A DNA stretch of 11,411 bases from assembly GCA_003573635.1 (NCBI GenBank), contig QUTJ01031395.1, positions 1-11,411 of the forward strand. Reading direction: 5' to 3'. Below the pieces are notes generated by a model, which did not search any database, was not told the DNA's origin, and saw nothing but the letters and a program-made list of their open reading frames with translations. Made by a program: the position numbers and the translations under genes. Every line of letters starts with the position of its first letter. Position 1 is the first letter of the stretch. Source of the DNA: Goniomonas avonlea. Lineage: Eukaryota; Cryptophyceae; Goniomonadida; Goniomonadaceae. This document shows positions 1-7,710 of the stretch, piece by piece.

Positions 1-748
1 CGCCTGCCTTGACGAGACGGGACCGCGGTCTCGACCCTAAACATAATCGATCTCCTCTTACTCCTTTCAACCGTCTTTCGCAGGACAACCAAAACCCGGA
101 CGGCCACTCCGAAAGGGTCCGTCGTCGACGCTCCGGAGCGGATTTCGCGAGAGTCGATTCCGGGGGAGCGGATTTCGTTCGAGCAACTGCGCCCTCGCCT
201 TCTCGCTCTCACTCTCGTTCGAACTTACCTGTGATCTACGCGGAAGATCTAGACCGCGCGGACCAGTTCTAAGGACAAGGACCACACGCCCTCCTTCCTC
301 CCACGACGGAGCTGATTCCGGAGCGGATTCCGAAGAAAACCTCCAACCTCACACCGTCCTTCTAAGTCTAGCGCGTCAACCTCTTACCTCCGTTCGCAGG
401 ACCTCGTCCCCGGTTCATGGTGGAAGCTCCACTTTAGCGCCGAGTCTGAGCACCCCGTCGTCCATCACCCTCTCATCCTCGGTCGACCCGACGCGACCCA
501 GTCGTCCTCCTGCTCTCGTACCCTTCTCTTCTACCACCTTACCTTCGTTCGTTCCCCTTTCACCTTGTGTCCCTACCCATTTCTTTGACGTAGCTGACCG
601 AAGCGCAGATCCAGCAACTCATCGACGACCAAAACGCGTTCGCCTCGGTCACCCACCCAACCCTTTAAGTGCTTCTACCTGCCTCCCCACCTACCCCTCC
701 CCCACCCTGCACTTCCCGGCGCTCCCTGATCTAGCCTTCTCTGACACC
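1..748 (+). other. Gene-free pyrimidine-rich leader / upstream region
   Basis: No convincing gene is present in these 748 bases. The + strand is strongly C/T-rich. The only longer open frame (about 9-272) begins with TTG rather than ATG and encodes a low-complexity Arg/Ser-rich peptide with no recognisable motif. It is open to the left edge, so it could be the tail of something outside the window, but nothing supports that. The region holds short repeats (GGAGCGGATTYCG and TCGCAGGA, listed separately). It may be the 5' untranslated region or promoter of the downstream methyltransferase gene or of the whole element, or flanking host DNA. No long telomeric array is seen; a lone CCCTAA occurs near 34. 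Confidence 0.5.
135..332 (+). repeat. Short GGAGCGGATTYCG repeat cluster
   Basis: Near-identical 13-mers lie at 135-147 and 165-177 (both GGAGCGGATTTCG, 30 nt apart), 308-320 (GGAGCTGATTCCG) and 320-332 (GGAGCGGATTCCG). The last two form a tandem with a 12-nt period. This is the only visible internal repetition in the leader. It could be a protein-binding array, a decayed minisatellite, or part of a 5' untranslated region. There is no evidence for its function. Confidence 0.5.
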
Positions 749-753
749 ATGGC
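746..753 (+). promoter_or_regulatory. Kozak-type start context CACCATGG
   Basis: The ATG at 749 sits in a full CACCATGG context, the strongest eukaryotic initiation context in the window. This decides the start of the methyltransferase-like frame and argues that it is a translated gene rather than a chance open frame in C/T-rich DNA. Confidence 0.7.
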
Positions 754-1636
754 CGCACTCCGTTCGCGCCTCTCCCACTTCAGTCTCCTTCTTGTTGACA
801 TCGCCTCTCTGCCTCTTCCGCCTCTATCTTTCGAACCTGGACCTTGCCTCTGTCGCGCGTTCACTCTTGGCCATTTCGCAGGAACCGTTCCTTGCGACGA
901 CCTGGAGGAGCCTCTCGTCCTCAGAGGTCAAGTAGCCTTCTTTCACGATCACTCGGTTTGTCTTGTACCGCTTCGCAAACTCACCCCCGATCCAGCTCGT
1001 CCGCTCCCCTTCCCCGCCGCCCTCTGGCCCCTGCCTCAGCTAACCTCCTTCTTCGGTGCCTTCTACACCCACCCTCTGATCCTCGCTCACTTCGCTAACC
1101 TCCCGGCTCTTATTGCAGACCGTTTCGTCGCTCAAGATCCGGACTTCCAAGGCGTAGTTCTCGACTTCGCCGCCGGCGATCTAACTTTCGCGTCGGCCAT
1201 ATCCCACCCTCACCTTTCTGTGCTCTCCTTCGACGTCATCCCACTTTGCCTCCGCGCCTCTCGTCTCCGCTCTAGCAAGATTTTGCACTTCACCGGCGAT
1301 TTTCTCTCCTTCCGCTCTTTCCCTCCCTGTCACACAGTTTTCGCTGGGATTAACCCTCCTTGGGACGAAGCTAACACGTTCGTACAGCATGCGATTCACA
1401 TTGCTAAGCCCTGGACCCTAGTCTGTTTCCACGACGCCGACACTTCTCTTCATCACCCTGACTACTTTGCCTTCTCTTTTCGCCTTCGTGGTACCTTCTT
1501 CTTCCTTCCCGAACCTAACCCCGTCGCCTACTCCAGCCCCTGTGCAGTCACTCTACTACTGGAACGTTCCGCCGCCCCTTCTCTCGCCCCTGTCGTCGTC
1601 AGGTTCCTTTCTGCTTCCCTTGCGTCTAACCACTAG
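749..1636 (+). CDS. Putative SAM-dependent N6-adenine-type methyltransferase (NPPW)
   Basis: A 295-residue protein with the motif order of class I methyltransferases that modify exocyclic amino groups. Seen in sequence: a motif-X-like FYTHP at residues 105-109; motif I VLDFAAGD at 137-144, with the usual second glycine replaced by Leu145; an acidic residue at the end of strand 2 (Asp162 in SFDVIP); Asp184 in FTGDF as the motif III candidate; and the catalytic motif IV NPPW at 202-205. Family knowledge: (N/D)PP(Y/F/W) with a preceding SAM-binding D-x-x-x-G marks N6-adenine DNA or RNA methyltransferases. About 60 residues follow the last core strands, leaving little room for a target-recognition domain. 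The first 100 residues are unrecognised and rich in F, L, P, S and H, partly because the DNA is pyrimidine-rich. The start is chosen for its perfect Kozak context. It lies 692 nt upstream of the retroelement ORF1 on the same strand, so it may be an accessory gene of the element or a neighbour. Substrate (DNA, RNA or protein) is unknown. A HemK/rRNA-type enzyme is the main alternative. Confidence 0.72.
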   Translation: MAALRSRLSHFSLLLVDIASLPLPPLSFEPGPCLCRAFTLGHFAGTVPCDDLEEPLVLRGQVAFFHDHSVCLVPLRKLTPDPARPLPFPAALWPLPQLTSFFGAFYTHPLILAHFANLPALIADRFVAQDPDFQGVVLDFAAGDLTFASAISHPHLSVLSFDVIPLCLRASRLRSSKILHFTGDFLSFRSFPPCHTVFAGINPPWDEANTFVQHAIHIAKPWTLVCFHDADTSLHHPDYFAFSFRLRGTFFFLPEPNPVAYSSPCAVTLLLERSAAPSLAPVVVRFLSASLASNH

Positions 1637-2006
1637 GTATAACATTGGCCCGCTCGCAGGATCCTCGCCAGCTCTCAAGACCTACGTTCGATTGTTTCTC
1701 GCCCCTATTGAGAGTACGGGGCCTCAGTGTTTCGACTGTTCGGTCTCCCATGACCACTTTGCCTCCCTTGCCTGTTTCTTATCTCCTCATTACGCCATTC
1801 GCCTACACTTCTCTCTCTTCCACTAACATCACCTCACAGATTATCTTCGCTCTTGTACTAACGCCCCGAGACAATTCCCGAGGTTCTTCGGAGCCATATT
1901 CAACCTGCACCACCTTAAAAGACCAGCACCCCCGGTACTTTTTGGTCGCACGAGACGTTTGGGATCTTTTCTTGCCTGACGTTCTCTCCCACAAGTCGAA
2001 CTTCCC

Positions 2007-2074
2007 TTATATTTTCTGCTGTATATTCCCTTAACGAACTAAAACCGTCCAGCCCCATAATCGATCTTACCAAT
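2007..2074 (+). promoter_or_regulatory. Possible core promoter for ORF1 (TATA-like and CCAAT)
   Basis: TTATATTTT at 2007-2015 and GTATATTCCC at 2021-2030 are the most TATA-like stretches upstream of ORF1, and a CCAAT pentamer lies at 2070-2074. They fall in the relatively A/T-rich part of the spacer, about 300 nt before the ORF1 ATG. The order (TATA before CCAAT) is not the usual one, so this is only a candidate. Confidence 0.18.
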
Positions 2075-2166
2075 TGCTTTGACCTCGGCTAATATTTGGC
2101 TGCACCACGAAACTCTGACGCGTTACTTTCTTAGTCTGCACAATATCACTGAAGTTTTAACTTAAG

Positions 2167-2184
2167 AACTCAGTTAACTGAGTT
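2167..2184. repeat. Perfect 18-bp palindrome
   Basis: AACTCAGTTAACTGAGTT reads identically on both strands, with no loop. It sits 145 nt before the ORF1 ATG in otherwise asymmetric, pyrimidine-rich DNA. A site for a dimeric DNA-binding protein is the natural reading; as RNA it could also dimerise. No known factor is recognised. Confidence 0.6.
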
Positions 2185-2328
2185 TCCGTGCACCCTGACC
2201 TGACTAAGATGTACCACCTTCTTTTACCCCCACTCTGCCTGCACTTCTGAGGTCTGCACTAACGACACGCGCTCGGACGGCTTGGCCTCGCTTGGTTTGC
2301 TCAGCATCGCTGATTCCGGCCGCCAGCT

Positions 2329-5300
2329 ATGTCCTCATCCCGCATTCCCAAGGGCAAGGCGAAGAAGTTCACCAGGAAGAACCCGTCTCGCTTCGCTCCC
2401 GATCCTCGCTCTTCGTCGGACGGTCTTCACCGTCACTCGCAGAGTAACTTCAGCTCCGCCGCCCGCCAGCCTCAGCTCAACTTTTCGTCCATCGCTGCTC
2501 CAGCTTCAGCCGAGATCTCCCTTCGGGGTCTCCCGCCGCCGCCACCTCCGCCTCCGCCCCCTCCGCCGCCGCCCTCCCACCATGCCGCTTCCTCTTTTCT
2601 CCCCCTCGCCTCTCACCCCCCTCCTCAACCACTTGGGGTCGTCCCTACCCCCACCCCCAACCACCAACCTTTCCACTCTGGCGCTTCATCGTCGCCCCCC
2701 GCCAGCCCCGAAGAGCTCATTCAACGCTCGATCGCCGACTATCGCCCGCCGTCTACGCCGCAGCGCCTGCAGTTTGGCCTAGTTTCCGGGGATCTCTCGA
2801 AAGTGACCCTGGCTGACGCCCCTCCGATAGGGACCTCTCGACCAGACACTGCCGATCGGTCTTTCGGTACTAGGACTTCTCTGCCTTTCACCCCCATTGA
2901 CATTTTTCAGTCTGACCTTCAGCCCTCCTCGCTTTTCAGCTTCAACTACCCTAACTCCCGCGCCAACTTCGCCGAGGCCTCCGACGATGGCATGATTCGG
3001 ACAATCAAGGAGCTCGTCCTCGAGCGTCAGCGCGCTCTCCGCAGTGGTTTCTTCATCGAACCTTGCGACCTGGGGGAATTCCTAGCTGAGCTCGCCTTCA
3101 ACTTCCCCCGTGTCGAGAAGCGTAGCTGGAGTTCTTTCCCTGTGCCCAGCAACCCCAGGGACACACCCTTGACTCTGTCCCAGATCTACCCCAGCGTTGC
3201 GCCTACCGAGTACATCGAGCGGCTCGCCGCCACCTTCGCGAAGGAGATCCCGCTCTTTCCCTGCGGGCTTGCGAGGTCCGATTTCTGGCTCACCAGGGAG
3301 ACCTGTGGCCTGGTAAACCTTTTCAACGAGGACGATCTGGCCCTGGAACCCGTGCCTGCGTCGATCAGACTCCCGGCCTCGTTCATCTGCCCGACAGTGC
3401 TCGATAAGGCAAAGGCAGCCGACCACGACAGGGCTGGTCTTGCCACCACCACGGCGTTGACCTTGGAACAGATTAAGCCGGGCACCAACCTCCGTCGCTT
3501 TGTTCAGACCTTACGCGCTGTGCGTCTCTCTGGCGACCCGCAGCTTTGGTCTTTCATCCAGTTCGTGCCGGTCACTTTCGAGTTCACCACCAACGCCATG
3601 TTGGCCCTCAACCCCGTCGGCGAGGTTTACTCTGGGTTTCAGGGCGAGACTCTTCGTGTGCTGCAGAGCATGCTCCTCGCCAACGCCAACTGCCTCTCTG
3701 TCCTGATCCACATTCTCTTCTTTGATCGCCCGTTAACCTTCGCGATCCAGAGATTGGCGCTCTGCTGTCACAGCTCCATCCCGACGATGGCGGACTGGCG
3801 CAATCTGGTACGAGTCGCTCTGCCGAAAGTGCTAGCTGCTTTTGTGGTGGTTTTCCTCGACCATCATCAGGAAGCCCTCGTGCCTGCCTCAAACCGCAGC
3901 GGGGTGTGCTGCCCAGCTACGAGTGAGGAGCGGGCTTTGGTTCACCTGATTCGGGGGAGAGTTGGCGTCGAGGAGTTGTCAACACTCCCCGGACATGTCT
4001 TTTGCTCCAAGTACTTCCCCGACGTCGATTTTCCTGATCCAAGATCAAGTCCCGAGGTCCTCCTCAGCTTTGCCACGCTCAACGCGCTTCAGATCGGCAA
4101 GCTCCACCCCCTGATGCCAGCCTTCCAGTACTTCGATCACCGATACCAGGACGCTCCAAGTGCTGCTATAAGGGCGTATCTCCCTTCGTGTGACACCCTC
4201 GTCACGGTCGACATGTCACGCACGGAAGACGCTACTCTTCTAAGCATCATCGACCGCAACCTGCTCGTGTCCAGTTGGAATGTCATGGCCACGACCACAC
4301 GCAGCACTACGGTGCTGGCGCAATCTTCGGGGACGAGGTCAGTGCAGAACCCTGGGGATGGGAGACCCTTTCACGCTTCGGCTCCGCCAGCGGCTCGCGG
4401 TACCGAGACAGCGGCCGCCAACGGTGATTCAGTGCGCTGCACCGACGAGGAGCCTGCGACTGCACCTCGCACAGCTCTCCAACCCTCCTTCATCTCCGCA
4501 GCGGACCTCGCCAGAAGCCAAGGAGTGCTGGGCAGCAACACCCAGTACCGCTCCCAGGTCCCCGAAGCGCCTCCCACTCCAGCTCCCGACCTTGATCGCT
4601 GGGCTGCACGGGGGCAGGAGTTCGAGCTAACGGAGAAGGACTTCTTCGGCTTCTTGCACGAGACAGCCACCGGCGATGCATTCATTCGATTTCGGTATCA
4701 GTTCTACCAGGAATCTTTTAACCTTCATCCCCACTCTCGCTGCTCACTATGCGACGGAAGTTTCGTCTTTCTCGCCTGCTGTGTGCAATGCGACCCGGAC
4801 ACCCGGACCCTCTGCAGGGACTGCTCGGACAACGTGCACGAGTCGGACCTGTACCGCACGCACCGCCGGATGGAGGTTGCTCTCCCGCGCGCCCCTCAGT
4901 GCCAAAGATGCAACCGCGCCGACGCTGCGATCAGCTGCACCGATTGCGACATGTTCACGTGCGAACAGTGTCACAAGATCTTTCATCGTTCGGGTACCTG
5001 GGCCAATCACCAGACAGAACCCTTCCCCCCGAAGCTTCGCTGGCATGAACCCTTGGTCAAAAGTGCCGCCAAGGTCCACTCCACCTCTGCAACGGGCTCC
5101 AGCGCAGCCTCAACCTGGGATGACGACTCAATTAACTTTGGGCCGATGCCACGTTGCGCCCAAGATCAAGTGCAGGCCTCCGAAGACGAGATTCTGGAGC
5201 TCAACGCCGACCTCAACCGGAGAATGGTCGACGATGCTGTCCCGAGCAGCACTCGGAAGCATCGGGCAAAGAGCGATCTCTCACCAGCCTCCTCCGCCGA

Positions 5301-7710
5301 TTCTGTGACAGCGTCGCCAGGGTCTTCACAGCCCGTCGCATGTACCCCGGAGCTGACCGCGCAGTGCAGCTCAAGCACCCGGGGAACGAACAGAGCTGGC
5401 CGAAGGTCTCCAGCCTCGTCGCCGGAACGGGGTCCCCGCAAGGATACAGCTCCGCCAAGGCCTGACAAGGGAAAGCTCCAAGCCAAGAGACCTCCGGAAC
5501 GTTCTCCACAGGGATCACCGGACGCCAAAAGCACCGGTCGTGGCAACAAGAAGAGTCGCCGCAGTAGCAAGAAGGCACGCGAGGCTGGATCCTCGCCTTC
5601 AAGCTCCGATTCAGACGAGGTTTCCGACCGCGGTCACTCCGATGTCCCGTTGGTACCAGTGAAGGAGGTAGTTGATGACGATGAGGTCCTGGACATCCCA
5701 GTCCTCTTCGAAGGCGGCGGCGAAGATGCCAGACGCTCGTGCAGCAACGGCTTCAAGCAAGCTAAGAACGCCAAGGCCGAGTTCTACTACGTGGCTGAGG
5801 GTAAGGTCCTTCCCGCATGTCACCCGGCCCTCGCCAAGTACCTCAACTCAGTTGCTGTCACCGCCTTTGAGAAGCTCATCCGCCGTATCATCACGCACTT
5901 CGCACCTCTCGGCGTCCGCGACCCGTCTGTCGTGGAAGGCCTCTGGGACGAGCGAACGCCATCGGCGGTCCGGGTGTACGTGGTGCAGTTCTTCTGGCCC
6001 AAGTCCTTGGTCCGCCTGGAGAACGTCAAGTTATCGGGCAAAGAGCTCTTCGATTTCTGTGACGGATTCACGCACTCCCAGTGGAGGTGGCTTCTCGAGA
6101 TCGCCACCTGGAACGTGGCCAACGCAGGGTGGGGTTTCGAGATGTTCACCCCCCAAGAGCGCAACGTTTTCGGCTCTCTTGAGCCCTCTGGTGCCAACGT
6201 CTGGCTCGCGAACCTCATCTGCAAGGTCAAGGACTTCCGCTTAAAGGTCGCGAAATCTGGGGTCGAATCTCCGGAGGCAAGAGCCATCAGCAACGCGATC
6301 ACCAGGCTGCGCGGTGGCCCGCCGTCAGCAAGGGAGCACAACATCAGGAAGTACACGAACTCGTGCTACATGCGTCTCCTGGAGGCAGAGACCACTCTCT
6401 CTCTTGACGATGTTCTCAACCGCTTTCCCTTCTGCCTCTGCTGTTTCAGTACCGGCCAGCGGATGCGCGCGCAGGTGATGCAAGTCTCCAAGCCCGGCGA
6501 TCATCCCCTGCAAGCTCGGTGCGTCAACGCGCGACGGTGCGGCGACGTCTGGTACAATGGATGCAATGCATGGAAGATCGCGGACAACCCAGTGGGTCTC
6601 GAGGACGTGCACTTCGCGATGCATGATCAGTATGTCTCCTTTGCCCCCAACGGCTCACGCTCTGCCTGGTGGATCGGCAGGACCGCGAGCCAACGGGAGG
6701 AGCTGTACCGTGAAGCGGTCGAAGCCATGAAACGGAGCCCCTTGCAGCCGTATGTCTGCGTCACGAACAAGAAGACGTTCGTCGCCTGTGGCCTCTTTCA
6801 CCCAGCCTTCGCGAAGGCTCGTGGGGCCAACTCCAGGACTCGGGGCCACGACGACAGCCTCTTGGGCCGAGCTGCCATCATCCTGTCCGACTCGGACAAC
6901 GAGAGCGCCGCCTCCTACCGCAGCCACTCCGTTGCCAGCGGCGACTCCCGCCGGTCTTCGCGTTCTCTTCGGACGCGGGACTCCTCTGCGGAATCCCGCA
7001 GGAGACGGTCTCGTTCTCGTTCTCCCCCTGGTCGTGACAGCCGTTTTGAGGACGAACCTGCAACGCTTCCCCCTCGTTCACGCTCGATCTCGCCCGCGCG
7101 CTCGTACGGCTCTCGAGCTTCTGGCGAACGCGCTTTCCTTGGAGGGGACCTGGCTCAGCTTGGCGACCTTGGCGAGACCACGCGGGCCATGAAGGCGGGG
7201 CTCCGTGTCTCTCCGAAGAAGCAGCTGTTCGCTACCGGCCCTAGCGGGTCCGCCCCAACCGCTACCGATGTTACCAGCCCAGCCGCCTCAGCCGCGAATT
7301 CCTCTTGCGCGTCCTCCGCGCGATCTGAGGCAAACACGGTGTCGGGTGCGTCTCCCCTAGACGGTATCAGGTGCAATCTTGCGCGGGATGGCCGCCTCGA
7401 CGACCTAACGCAGTCTGTCGGGTCTGTCGCTCGTGACGTCAGGTCTCACGAGCACCGGGACTCAGGACGGGGCTATCGCGCTCGCAGCTCACCCCCCAGA
7501 TCCGCGCCGTCCATAATGACTCGAAAGAAGGGCTTCGTCGTCCCAACGCAAGACCCCAGCTCGGTCTCAGGGTCCTCCAAGTGGAACCCGCCCGCTGCGC
7601 GAGCTTCGACTTCAGCTGGCTCGCAGAACGAGCTTTCAAGCTCCGACACCTCTCTCCTCGTCAAGCTCTTAGCTGAACGACTCCTTAACGATGGCGGCAA
7701 AAAGAACTAA
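2329..7710 (+). CDS. Retroelement ORF1: giant B-box zinc-finger protein
   Basis: An uninterrupted 1793-residue frame directly upstream of the reverse transcriptase ORF. I do not recognise the protein as a whole. Seen in order: a basic N-terminus (KGKAKKFTRK, a likely nuclear signal); a run of 14 prolines at 69-82; a probably folded, Cys-poor region at about 205-640; a linker; two tandem B-box-like zinc fingers (C805, C808, C818, C821, C829, C832, H837, H845, then C858, C861, C870, C873, C878, C881, H886, H894); a Ser/Arg-rich stretch at about 920-1120; a second probably folded region at about 1130-1490 with a Cys cluster (C1369, C1371, C1372, C1398, C1404, C1412); an RS-dipeptide arm near 1557-1566; and a short amphipathic helix at the extreme C-terminus (LLVKLLAERLL). 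Position and zinc fingers suggest a Gag-like RNA-binding or targeting role; this is inference. The start ATG has G at -3. The stop lies 17 nt beyond the ORF2 start codon. Most Penelope-like elements have no comparable first ORF, so its size and B-boxes are unusual. Confidence 0.88.
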   Translation: MSSSRIPKGKAKKFTRKNPSRFAPDPRSSSDGLHRHSQSNFSSAARQPQLNFSSIAAPASAEISLRGLPPPPPPPPPPPPPPSHHAASSFLPLASHPPPQPLGVVPTPTPNHQPFHSGASSSPPASPEELIQRSIADYRPPSTPQRLQFGLVSGDLSKVTLADAPPIGTSRPDTADRSFGTRTSLPFTPIDIFQSDLQPSSLFSFNYPNSRANFAEASDDGMIRTIKELVLERQRALRSGFFIEPCDLGEFLAELAFNFPRVEKRSWSSFPVPSNPRDTPLTLSQIYPSVAPTEYIERLAATFAKEIPLFPCGLARSDFWLTRETCGLVNLFNEDDLALEPVPASIRLPASFICPTVLDKAKAADHDRAGLATTTALTLEQIKPGTNLRRFVQTLRAVRLSGDPQLWSFIQFVPVTFEFTTNAMLALNPVGEVYSGFQGETLRVLQSMLLANANCLSVLIHILFFDRPLTFAIQRLALCCHSSIPTMADWRNLVRVALPKVLAAFVVVFLDHHQEALVPASNRSGVCCPATSEERALVHLIRGRVGVEELSTLPGHVFCSKYFPDVDFPDPRSSPEVLLSFATLNALQIGKLHPLMPAFQYFDHRYQDAPSAAIRAYLPSCDTLVTVDMSRTEDATLLSIIDRNLLVSSWNVMATTTRSTTVLAQSSGTRSVQNPGDGRPFHASAPPAARGTETAAANGDSVRCTDEEPATAPRTALQPSFISAADLARSQGVLGSNTQYRSQVPEAPPTPAPDLDRWAARGQEFELTEKDFFGFLHETATGDAFIRFRYQFYQESFNLHPHSRCSLCDGSFVFLACCVQCDPDTRTLCRDCSDNVHESDLYRTHRRMEVALPRAPQCQRCNRADAAISCTDCDMFTCEQCHKIFHRSGTWANHQTEPFPPKLRWHEPLVKSAAKVHSTSATGSSAASTWDDDSINFGPMPRCAQDQVQASEDEILELNADLNRRMVDDAVPSSTRKHRAKSDLSPASSADSVTASPGSSQPVACTPELTAQCSSSTRGTNRAGRRSPASSPERGPRKDTAPPRPDKGKLQAKRPPERSPQGSPDAKSTGRGNKKSRRSSKKAREAGSSPSSSDSDEVSDRGHSDVPLVPVKEVVDDDEVLDIPVLFEGGGEDARRSCSNGFKQAKNAKAEFYYVAEGKVLPACHPALAKYLNSVAVTAFEKLIRRIITHFAPLGVRDPSVVEGLWDERTPSAVRVYVVQFFWPKSLVRLENVKLSGKELFDFCDGFTHSQWRWLLEIATWNVANAGWGFEMFTPQERNVFGSLEPSGANVWLANLICKVKDFRLKVAKSGVESPEARAISNAITRLRGGPPSAREHNIRKYTNSCYMRLLEAETTLSLDDVLNRFPFCLCCFSTGQRMRAQVMQVSKPGDHPLQARCVNARRCGDVWYNGCNAWKIADNPVGLEDVHFAMHDQYVSFAPNGSRSAWWIGRTASQREELYREAVEAMKRSPLQPYVCVTNKKTFVACGLFHPAFAKARGANSRTRGHDDSLLGRAAIILSDSDNESAASYRSHSVASGDSRRSSRSLRTRDSSAESRRRRSRSRSPPGRDSRFEDEPATLPPRSRSISPARSYGSRASGERAFLGGDLAQLGDLGETTRAMKAGLRVSPKKQLFATGPSGSAPTATDVTSPAASAANSSCASSARSEANTVSGASPLDGIRCNLARDGRLDDLTQSVGSVARDVRSHEHRDSGRGYRARSSPPRSAPSIMTRKKGFVVPTQDPSSVSGSSKWNPPAARASTSAGSQNELSSSDTSLLVKLLAERLLNDGGKKN
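2533..2574 (+). repeat. Poly-proline coding tract (CCN)14
   Basis: Fourteen consecutive CCN codons (CCG, CCT, CCA, CCC mixed) encode Pro69-Pro82 of ORF1. The mixed codons suggest selection for the proline run rather than recent microsatellite expansion. Such runs can slow ribosomes and bind SH3, WW or profilin-type partners; no partner is evident here. Confidence 0.8.
4741..5010 (+). other. Tandem B-box-type zinc-finger domain in ORF1
   Basis: Residues 805-845 and 858-894 of ORF1 each show the B-box ligand spacing. The second copy is the more canonical: C-x2-C-x8-C-x2-C-x4-C-x2-C-x4-H-x7-H. The first has a three-residue insertion before its third Cys pair. B-boxes in TRIM and plant proteins bind zinc and mediate protein contacts or multimerisation. 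No RING domain or long coiled coil is seen next to them, so this is not a TRIM protein. Confidence 0.75.
7673..7710 (+). promoter_or_regulatory. ORF1/ORF2 overlap, probable reinitiation site
   Basis: The ORF2 ATG at 7691 lies inside the end of ORF1, whose TAA is at 7708-7710, giving a 20-nt overlap in the +1 frame. The ORF2 frame is closed upstream by a TAG at 7670-7672, so any frameshift would have to occur within 7673-7710. The ATG has A at -3 and G at +4 (AACGATGG), a strong context. Stop-start coupling after ORF1 termination is therefore the simplest explanation, as described for some two-ORF LINEs such as SART1. An alternative is slippage at the A-run 7699-7703 (GGCAAAAAG). An internal ribosome entry or a separate mRNA cannot be excluded. 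Confidence 0.6.

Larger units (their letters stand above)
78..1661 (+). repeat. Dispersed octamer TCGCAGGA, four copies
   Basis: TCGCAGGA occurs at 78-85, 394-401, 876-883 and 1654-1661, each preceded by a pyrimidine-rich stretch. I did not notice it in the remaining 9.7 kb. Four copies of an 8-mer in 1.7 kb is well above random expectation, though the biased composition raises that expectation. The shape (pyrimidines, then CGCAG, then GA) resembles a 3' splice site, so these may be splice acceptors, a regulatory element, or a by-product of composition. The third copy lies inside the methyltransferase reading frame. Confidence 0.4.
1637..2328 (+). other. Gene-free spacer between methyltransferase gene and ORF1
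   Basis: These 692 bases hold no convincing gene. Open frames here start with TTG and show no motif. Compared with its surroundings, the part from about 1990 to 2200 is richer in A/T and contains TATA-like stretches and a perfect 18-bp palindrome (both listed). It probably combines the 3' untranslated region of the methyltransferase gene with the 5' untranslated region or promoter of ORF1, or it is an internal leader if one long RNA covers all three frames. No clear AATAAA polyadenylation signal was noticed. Confidence 0.5.

Noticed and set aside
34-39. Telomeric repeat (CCCTAA)
   Set aside because: Only a single unit; no array at either end, so telomere attachment cannot be claimed from this window.
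9-272. Open frame of 87 codons at the left edge
   Set aside because: It begins with TTG, is Arg/Ser-rich low complexity and has no motif. It might be an upstream gene tail but nothing supports that.
1645-2034. Open frame of about 130 codons in the spacer
   Set aside because: It starts with TTG, encodes a Ser/Leu/Phe-rich peptide expected from pyrimidine-rich DNA, and shows no domain.
42-2067. Direct repeat CATAATCGATCT at 42-53 and 2056-2067 as terminal or flanking repeat
   Set aside because: A few exact 12-mer repeats are expected by chance in 11 kb and the flanks are not similar.
2329-7710. ORF1 as a TRIM-type ubiquitin ligase
   Set aside because: B-boxes are present, but no RING domain or long coiled coil is seen.
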